DNA from: Prosapia bicincta
Taxonomy: Eukaryota; Arthropoda; Insecta; Hemiptera; Cercopidae
Length of the DNA: 64,000 bases
Assembly (NCBI GenBank): GCA_036971475.1
Contig: JBAIZL010000001.1
Span: 155,624,544-155,688,543 of the forward strand
Direction of reading: 5' to 3'
In this document: in pieces, positions 55,531 to 64,000 of the stretch
Layout of the letters: the number at the start of each line of letters is the position of its first letter
Position numbering within the stretch: the first letter of the stretch is position 1
Translations under genes and position numbers: made by a program
Notes under the pieces: model-generated
Database searches by the model: none
Told to the model about the DNA's origin: nothing
The model's input: the letters and a program-made list of their open reading frames with translations, nothing else

Positions 55531-56236
55531 ATTGACTATATTGGGGATGATTTGGGATTGGTTTTATCTCCCTGAAACACGATTATCCACTATTTTATTT
55601 AGATTATTGACAATTTATTTATTTCTAAGGAAACCTTATAAACTTTGATTTAAAGTAGAATAGGAATGGGTCTGTGGCAGGGTAGGGATGCAATGTTGTC
55701 AGTTCGAACGCATTGACAGTCAACCCACCACTGCCTGCGACTGAAATTACAGAACGAATCAAGCTACACCACTAGTAAATCTCTCCACCACAGTTACGAT
55801 GTCACTGAGCGACGAACGGAAGTTTAACGTCGAATTGGCAACAAGGCTCGCCCACGAAGCAAGATGTGAATTTCCTATTAGCTCAGACGGCTGTAATCCC
55901 CACTCCCTCTGGTCGATTTCATCTACGCAGAATCCTATTCTGTTTTAAATCAAACTATAGTTTTCTACATTTTTATATAGGGTATGTTAGTTGAAATAAC
56001 TAGAATATTAATAAAATTTTAAAATATAAAAACAATGGAAATTGAATAAAGAAAACGCTGCAAAGAAATAAATTTTTATATTTGTCGTATTTGGGTGAAA
56101 GCTATAAATTTATATTTTTTTTCTAAATAATTACTTAGTTACTGTAATAAGAAACGTATCACTGATTAGGAAGTTTAAGAAGTTTTTTGTATTATATAAT
56201 CGTACATTAGTAGTTTGTTCGTACTAAACTGTACAC
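55531..56236. other. Unique DNA, no gene recognised
   Basis: The part 55660-55930 is less AT-rich and may be a transposon remnant. No domain found. Confidence 0.45.
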
Positions 56237-56814
56237 CAGGGTTCTAAATATGGGGGTGGAATAGAAAATTCTCAAGGGAAACATAATGAACATAAGTAAA
56301 TCTATAATGTATGGTAGCATGTGTATTTTCAAAATTGAAAGTTGAAAAATTGGGGCACTTCTCGTCAATGGTGTTGAGTGTGAATCGAGATTTTCTCCAT
56401 TAGCACTCATAAAAATAAGGAAAAATAGCGTTGGATTTCGAATTTGCCTCAAGTGTGCTTTGTCACAATTACAACTAGATATTTAAACCTTGTAAAGGAA
56501 AAACTGTGTCATCTCTCCAATATGACTTATAAACACTATATAGCATAGATTAATGTAAATAGATTTGTATTTAGAGCTAAAATTCTTCGATTTAAAAAAA
56601 AATCAAGACCAATAATAATAATATTGTGCGTAATATATTACATATATACAATATTATGTGAAGTTTAATTTCCTAACCACCTTCAGGTAACTTAAACACA
56701 GCTAACCATCTTCAAAGTCACATGCTATTGTACTTGTATTGCCCACACAACTTGGGAGGGGGGGGGCTGACGGACATCGGTGATCAAAGGACCTGAAAGG
56801 TTTGAGAACCTCTG
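56237..56814. mobile_element. hAT-like MITE (578 bp)
   Basis: The left end CAGGGTTCTAAATATGGGGG and the right end (complement of CAGAGGTTCTCAAACC) are hAT-type termini. The flanks are CTGTACAC (56229-56236) and TTGTAAAC (56815-56822), alike at six of eight positions with the inner T and A of the usual hAT duplication retained. Both ends carry a G-rich subterminal stretch. The interior has no transposase remnant; the 81-codon minus frame at 56207-56452 is not recognised. Confidence 0.65.
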
Positions 56815-59683
56815 TTGTAAACAATACCAAATTAATATTCGAACAGCGTCACTCCATCCAAGATTAGAGTGAAATGATTCATGCGTCGCATCGAGACGAA
56901 ACTGTAAGCATCTTGACACTTGTTTGGCAGACAAAATTCCTAAGAATCTTGTCTGCTGCCAGGAATTTTTGGTTTTTCGTTCGCTGCAGAATATAACAAA
57001 ATAGTACCAGCTCTTGTAATTGTATTAGAGTAAATAAAAATGAAACACTAACAAAATATCTTTTGATATTTTCATTTCTTCTTTGCGACTGGAAAATAGC
57101 ATTTCTAGGAAATCGTCTCCTGCTTATCATCGAGAACAATGGAGAATTTCTTACCGTTTCAAGTTCGTCCCTTAGTTACACATTGAAATAAAATAATAGA
57201 CGCATTAACAACCACAATCTTAACAGATTTAACGGGAAAACAATGTTAATTATAAGTTGAATGAGAAATGAAACAGCTTTCCTCTGTTAGTCACTTTAAA
57301 AGTTATTTATTGGTTAACACTAGTGTTGTTTGTTACATTTGTTCGCGTTTTGTAATCAACTGCGAATTATACCCAATAATGCCCACCATGTGCACTCTTT
57401 TTTTTCATATTAACCTAGAAAATAATATCTACAAAACTTTTTAAAAAATTTAAAAAAATATTCACATTAATTACAAAACATTAGTGTTGTAGAATGTTAA
57501 GAGGAAAATCTTTAAGTGCTGTTTAAAACGCATTGCAAAACTCTGTAAAATAAATCAACAGTTTAAATAAATACAAATTATGGAGACCGCCCATTTTGTA
57601 TTTAACTCGCATAAAAAATACAACTCTTTGTATTCTTTGTAATCGCATAAGAATACAATTTCCGATTGCAACGAAAGCTGCCATTTGTCTCTAATATGTC
57701 CACATATTGTTTCAATTAAACATAAACGTGCCAATTTAGACAAGCATAAAGAACTAAAATTGTTGACTTAAATTTGCTTATTTTGGAATTTTTATGCAAC
57801 TATCTTTTAAAACAAAAAACTAATATTTTACTCAGATACCATAATAATTTTAAAAATTAATATTTGTTGGAAAACCAAAACTATTATTTTTTTAGTAATA
57901 GTGTAGATAAAATTATGAAGTGAAATATTAATTTATTCTATTTTTGCCAATGCACTGAAAATGTGTAGTAGATTATGATCTCCAGACAATTTAAGTCACT
58001 ATTTCCGCTTTTAATCTCCATGTCCATTAAATTGTGTCTATATCACACAGAAAAAATATAGCAACGATGAAGTAAAATTATGGTATTAATATTTAATGTG
58101 TAACAAAGCCCACAATACTGACTGCGACAGTTTAATACAGGATGACTGAATAATAGATACAATTTAGTGAGGTAACATTTAATGTAATTTTATAGCAACA
58201 CAATCTAATATCTCGGTATGTTTATAACCTAATAGCACTAAGTTATTAGTATGTATTCATAATATTAAAGTTATAAGAATAATAATTTACCGATTAACTT
58301 AACTGCTAAACACCATTGGCCAGAAAATTGTATTGCATTCTTGTACTCTTTGAACGCATAAAAAATTAAGTTCTTACGAAATAAAATATATCTGTAATAA
58401 ATAAAGACAGAACTGACATAAAAAATTAAAAATATTTGGTTTTAGGGGAAAAAATCACAGGCTGTGCCCCTTAAGATCTGGCCCAACAAGCCTGAAGAAC
58501 AAACCGTTTTTTCTAAATTATGTTACTCATTTCCTATAATTTCTTAATTAATAGAAAGAAGAAAATTGTATTCTTTGATCCAATTTTCAACTTAGAGTTA
58601 CTAGTTTACATTGTATATTAATCAGTATGGATGAGGGAGTCCGGGCGATGGTGAACGGTCTGAGTTGACAATGGGACACGTGTCCCAAAACGGCCGTCCT
58701 TAATAAACAAGAAAGTAAGTGCTACTATAGGCAATTGTTACATATTATGTGTCCAAGTGTTTCAAGTTACAAGTTTTAATTATTTATTCGTAACTCTTTA
58801 AGGTATTTCAATAATAAGATAAAAGATTGTATTTGTAATCGTATCCGGACATCAAGAATATATATTAACATTTTATAGTGAAGTTATTTTCTCATGACTA
58901 TGGTGTGCATGGCTTTCTACGAATTTTTCAGGCTAAAACTATAGTCAAAACAATCTACGCGACCTCAAAATAAAAATACATTTTTAAAAATTGCTTTAAG
59001 AATAAATTACAGATTAAAATTTAATTAATGCCTTTTGTATTACATTTTGAATTATAATTTTCCGTGTATAGTAGGCTACGTTTTAAATCTGAGTGACCGT
59101 ATTTACAAGTTATTGAACGAGTGTCTGAAATATGTTGTATTGAATGTGGGTTAGATAGCTTTATTAGATAAACAGAAAGTGAGTTTTCACTTACCGCGTG
59201 TTTATGCCAACTTATCAGTTACAAGCTTTTAAAAACAATCTGCAAATAGTCTCCCGTACATAGATTGTAAGTCCCTACTCATACTTGTGTTTTATTGCGA
59301 AAGGCCACTCTAGGGAGCTTCATCATAACAGAAGATTGACATATTTGTGTACGTCAATATTGATCCCGTCGCCCTCCGTCTCAAGCATAGAACGTTTCCA
59401 TCCAGAAGGGATGAGTCATCAATCCCCTTCAGCCGACGGTAAATTACACCATTCATTAACCGGTCTGGCGATTCAAACAACGTTTGCTAGTGGTTTCAGA
59501 GAGATGTGAAAACATAATATAGCTCTGTGATCGTTCAGTAAACTTCATTCAAGAGCTTCAAGGAATAAGGGCAAATCCAGAAATGAAATTTTTTTAACAC
59601 TTCCAAAATAGGGCGAATTTTAAATTCCAAAATAGGGCTTCCAAAACTATATTTTAATTTAAATGCCCAATTATAATTGCATT
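56815..59683. other. AT-rich DNA, no gene recognised
   Basis: Nearly 2.9 kb with only short frames. At 59285-59509 a 74-codon GTG-initiated frame of balanced composition (His, Ser and Pro rich) shows no domain. A CpG-containing patch lies near 58625-58710. No tandem or inverted structure. Confidence 0.45.
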
Positions 59684-62074
59684 GTTATAGGCAATAGATA
59701 TAAATAATTATGTTTTTGTTATATTATTAACAAATGTAATTACAAATATTATTTAGTTTCAATATTATTTGTTTCAAAGTAAAAAGTGTAGTGTTTTGTT
59801 AAAATAAAAAGGAAGTTTAAAATATTTATGTTAGGTAAACTATAAACAAAAACAATAATTTATGAGCAAAAATACAAATATATAATTTATAAGCTATTAA
59901 TGTTATAGGCAATAGATATAAATAATTATATTTTTGTTATATTATTAACAAATGTAATTACAAATATTATTTAGTTTCAATATTATTTGTTTCAAAGTAA
60001 AAAGTGTAGTGTTTTGTTAAAATAAAAAGGAAGTTTAAAATATTTATGTTAGGTAAACTATAAACAAAAACAATAATTTATGAGCAAAAATACAAATATA
60101 TAATTTATAAGCTATTAATGTTATAGGCAATAGATATAAATAATTATATTTTTGTTATATTATTAACAAATGTAATTACAAATATTATTTAGTTTCAATA
60201 TTATTTGTTTCAAAGTAAAAAGTGTAGTGTTTTGTTAAAATAAAAAGGAAGTTTAAAATATTTATGTTAGGTAAACTATAAACAAAAACAATAATTTATG
60301 AGCAAAAATACAAATATATAATTTATAAGCTATTAATGTTATAGGCAATAGATATAAATAATTATATTTTTGTTATATTATTAACAAATGTAATTACAAA
60401 TATTATTTAGTTTCAATATTATTTGTTTCAAAGTAAAAAGTGTAGTGTTTTGTTAAAATAAAAAGGAAGTTTAAAATATTTATGTTAGGTAAACTATAAA
60501 CAAAAACAATAATTTATGAGCAAAAATACAAATATATAATTTATAAGCTATTAATGTTATAGGCAATAGATATAAATAATTATATTTTTGTTATATTATT
60601 AACAAATGTAATTACAAATATTATTTAGTTTCAATATTATTTGTTTCAAAGTAAAAAGTGTAGTGTTTTGTTAAAATAAAAAGGAAGTTTAAAATATTTA
60701 TGTTAGGTAAACTATAAACAAAAACAATAATTTATGAGCAAAAATACAAATATATAATTTATAAGCTATTAATGTTATAGGCAATAGATATAAATAATTA
60801 TATTTTTGTTATATTATTAACAAATGTAATTACAAATATTATTTAGTTTCAATATTATTTGTTTCAAAGTAAAAAGTGTAGTGTTTTGTTAAAATAAAAA
60901 GGAAGTTTAAAATATTTATGTTAGGTAAACTATAAACAAAAACAATAATTTATGAGCAAAAATACAAATATATAATTTATAAGCTATTAATGTTATAGGC
61001 AATAGATATAAATAATTATATTTTTGTTATATTATTAACAAATGTAATTACAAATATTATTTAGTTTCAATATTATTTGTTTCAAAGTAAAAAGTGTAGT
61101 GTTTTGTTAAAATAAAAAGGAAGTTTAAAATATTTATGTTAGGTAAACTATAAACAAAAACAATAATTTATGAGCAAAAATACAAATATATAATTTATAA
61201 GCTATTAATGTTATAGGCAATAGATATAAATAATTATATTTTTGTTATATTATTAACAAATGTAATTACAAATATTATTTAGTTTCAATATTATTTGTTT
61301 CAAAGTAAAAAGTGTAGTGTTTTGTTAAAATAAAAAGGAAGTTTAAAATATTTATGTTAGGTAAACTATAAACAAAAACAATAATTTATGAGCAAAAATA
61401 CAAATATATAATTTATAAGCTATTAATGTTATAGGCAATAGATATAAATAATTATATTTTTGTTATATTATTAACAAATGTAATTACAAATATTATTTAG
61501 TTTCAATATTATTTGTTTCAAAGTAAAAAGTGTAGTGTTTTGTTAAAATAAAAAGGAAGTTTAAAATATTTATGTTAGGTAAACTATAAACAAAAACAAT
61601 AATTTATGAGCAAAAATACAAATATATAATTTATAAGCTATTAATGTTATAGGCAATAGATATAAATAATTATATTTTTGTTATATTATTAACAAATGTA
61701 ATTACAAATATTATTTAGTTTCAATATTATTTGTTTCAAAGTAAAAAGTGTAGTGTTTTGTTAAAATAAAAAGGAAGTTTAAAATATTTATGTTAGGTAA
61801 ACTATAAACAAAAACAATAATTTATGAGCAAAAATACAAATATATAATTTATAAGCTATTAATGTTATAGGCAATAGATATAAATAATTATATTTTTGTT
61901 ATATTATTAACAAATGTAATTACAAATATTATTTAGTTTCAATATTATTTGTTTCAAAGTAAAAAGTGTAGTGTTTTGTTAAAATAAAAAGGAAGTTTAA
62001 AATATTTATGTTAGGTAAACTATAAACAAAAACAATAATTTATGAGCAAAAATACAAATATATAATTTATAAGC
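59684..62074. repeat. Satellite array, 218-bp AT-rich unit, 11 near-identical copies
   Basis: Units start GTTATAGGCAATAGATATAA at 59684, 59902, 60120 and so on. Apart from a G in the first copy (TTATGTTTTT) and changes at the very end of the last (AAGCAATTAATTTAGG) I see no differences. The unit is close to four-fifths A+T, has no long frame and no obvious inverted repeat. Confidence 0.97.
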
Positions 62075-63327
62075 AATTAATTTAGGAGTTGAAGACTTTT
62101 TTTAAAAGTCATCTTGCAATAACAAATTTAAAAATTATTTGTTGTAAAGAAACTAGAAAACAGTAATTTATAAGTAAACAACGTTAATTAAAAATTTATT
62201 TTATTATCTTTAATTTCCAATTCACTTGGTGATGTTTTATGGCCATTTCATCGCTTCTTGCAAAAACGTTTCATGAGTCAAACAAGGTCATGTAATTCTT
62301 TTTATTTCCATCAGGCACTTGAACACAATTTAATTATTTGGAAAGGAAGTATTAAGATAAAAGTTATTTCCATTAAATACTTTGAGCTCCCCTTTTTACA
62401 GCTGCGCAGTACTCGATGTAAGCACTTCTTATTTTAAAGTCTTATTCAATTGTCTTCGAATTTTGCACCAGCTGCTTATGCTGTAGTTGCTTTATTCAAC
62501 AGAATGGCAAAGTATTTACTGATTTCCCTTATTTAAAATTATTAACAAAACACGTATTTATAAGCCGCTTGAGCACAGTTAAATGTAATATTGCGTAGAA
62601 AAGGTTACGCTAGTTTGATGTCCTTAGTTAATTAGACTCTAGGCACCATGTCAACATATAATATCCCTACTCGATACAAAATGTGGCAACACTGGGAGTA
62701 CCTACAGAATTATAACTTGAAAACATTTGTTAAAAAGGATGTAATCGGCTAATTATTACAGCTCAAGTCATTATCATATCAGTATTTAGATAATTTATTT
62801 ACAGTAACGTATTGAGAAATAATGTAATTTAGCTTGGGCAACTGCTAATGTACTGTAATATACAGAAATTGACAGCCTACAAGTAGTAAAAACATTTATT
62901 GTATGAAATCGTACATTGTTAATCAAATGCACGATATTTCTGAACTGGTTGCTATTTGTTTTTAAAAATTGTAAAAGTTAATTTTCAAAAAACCTTCAAG
63001 TGGAAAGCAAAAGTAGAGGTTAGAGGTAACCAACCACCAAGTATCGCTTTCGATAATTATAATCCTCAGGACAATGCATTAGAACGAGAGAAAAGATGTG
63101 GAGAAGGGAAATTGTCATTTCACGTTAGAATTTCCGAGCGATGATTTCACGTTCAAGTGTTTCATCCCCGTGTTAACTTTTGAAGTGAAAACTTTTATTA
63201 AACGCATACAAAAACTTATTGGATGGACATAACATACAATTTCGCGTCAGTATATTTTCCCGTGAGATTAATAGTGTCAGTATAAATTCCATCAGGTTAC
63301 GCAATGAGTCACCTCGAGGTTAATTAA
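62075..63327. other. AT-rich DNA, no gene seen
   Basis: A 62-codon frame at 62956-63144 has no recognised family. No repeats were noticed. Confidence 0.5.
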
Positions 63328-63670
63328 ATGATAACATATGATTGCATATATCAGCTGGTTTTATGTTATAGGTTATGTTGTAGAACAGATGTTTTAACAC
63401 GTAGGTTGCTACATTATTTATTGAACATTTTTAAGGGAAAAGGATATTATTAAATAGTTTATATCAGTTAATAAATATATTAATGTATTTAAATTTTGAT
63501 AAATCTTAATAAAAATTATTCAATATAGGCCTAATGATAATAATAAGTTATGTATTACATTTAATCCAATTTTTAAAATAAAAACATCCCGAGCGTCTGA
63601 TACTCTTTTAAAAATGATTTCAATTGAATATAAAAAAAGAAATTTTATTAAGTTACCTACATTATTTTAC
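63328..63670 (+). repeat. Interspersed repeat family (copy 4 of 4)
   Basis: Starts ATGATAACATATGATTGCAT, then CAGCTGGTTTTATG, TTATAGGTTATGTTG, ACACGTAGGTTG, then TTAATAAATATATT, TTGATAAATCTTAA, GAGCGTCTGATACTC and the late ACATTATTTTACTAA block, in the same order as 10065 and 37799. Confidence 0.75.
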
Positions 63671-63900
63671 TAACTCTTATTAAACATTAAAAAAAAAGAA
63701 GGTAAGAAGGTATTCTTACTTAATAATTAATTAAAAATTGTTATTAATTATCTACTTCAAATTTATTCGGTAGTTAAATTATTTATCAAAATATAATTAA
63801 TGAACTATGTAGAAGTTTGACTATTTAATGCAATAGGATATCTTTTCATTTTCTGTCAAGTCCTTACTATTAATAATCGAATAGAAATTAAATATCAAAT

Positions 63901-64000
63901 AAATAAAACCTCGTAACCGCTAATCAAACTTTTTATTTACTTAAATCATGTATATTTCGATATCAAATCAATAATCTTATAGAGGTATGTGGAAAAATAA
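63901..64000 (-). mobile_element. PLE-like tail with decayed hammerhead motif, cut by the window end
   Basis: On the minus strand ACCT, CTATAAGA (decayed core), a mismatched helix II, GAAA and ATACAT are followed by an A/T-rich tail and GCGGTTACGAGGTTTTATTT, the same order as the insertion at 8174-8422 (ACCT, CTGAAGA, GAAA, TGTACAT, GTGGTTTAGAGGTTTT). The rest of the element lies beyond the window. Confidence 0.6.

Noticed and set aside
55670..55740. tRNA-like stretch with GTTCGAAC
   Set aside because: The B-box-like word is isolated; acceptor and D-arm pairing absent.

Overview
This window looks like gene-poor, AT-rich nuclear DNA from an invertebrate animal, most plausibly an arthropod. 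It carries eukaryotic transposon families (a Penelope-like GIY-YIG nuclease relic, pogo/Tigger-type and hAT-type termini), long TA and CA microsatellites and many homogenised satellite arrays. It has no operons and no long open frames outside repeats. I found no host protein-coding gene I would defend, and no convincing tRNA, rRNA or CRISPR.

Tandem repeats of roughly fifteen unrelated families occupy a little over a third of the window. They are: 72 bp (1-4612), 61 bp (10918-15143), 81 bp (25448-26170), an 8-bp two-letter array (30056-31345), 65 bp (32546-35461), 57 bp (36492-36967), 109 bp x3 (38752-39080), about 74 bp (40585-41430), 73 bp x2 (43461), 150 bp x2 (45858), 113 bp x12 (46229-47584), 128 bp x2 (50348), 53 bp (51490-53206), 84 bp (53600-55530) and 218 bp x11 (59684-62074). 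The long open frames in several of them follow from unit lengths divisible by three, or from stop-free units.

The unifying theme is a Penelope-like element (PLE) family. At 48518-49289 a 48-bp near-perfect inverted repeat flanks a 5'-truncated frame (minus strand) with a readable GIY-YIG nuclease domain. Its stop codon lies inside a hammerhead-ribozyme-like fold. The same fold recurs at 8221-8343 (both arms of a perfect palindrome), 9713-9757, 27120-27282 (both arms) and 28763-28805, with decayed copies near 15160, 20900, 22668 and 63960. All three stems change sequence between loci while keeping their pairing. The sequence downstream of the fold (a GTGGTTA-GGGTTT tail) also resembles part of the 61-bp satellite unit, so one large array may have grown from a PLE tail.

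Other mobile DNA: a foldback element with a 13-bp target duplication (8063-8634) that contains a PLE-like insertion with its own 13-bp duplication; a second foldback copy (24241-24503); two TA-flanked Tigger-like elements (16531-17398, 19675-20479); a hAT-like MITE (56237-56814); a TTAA-bounded inverted-repeat element (28019-28294); a cluster of related inverted termini (44457-45676); and a four-copy interspersed family (10065, 27548, 37799, 63328). The remaining stretches are AT-rich with no recognisable gene. Two NRF-1-type palindromic sites (18480, 44252) are the only promoter-like signals I would note.
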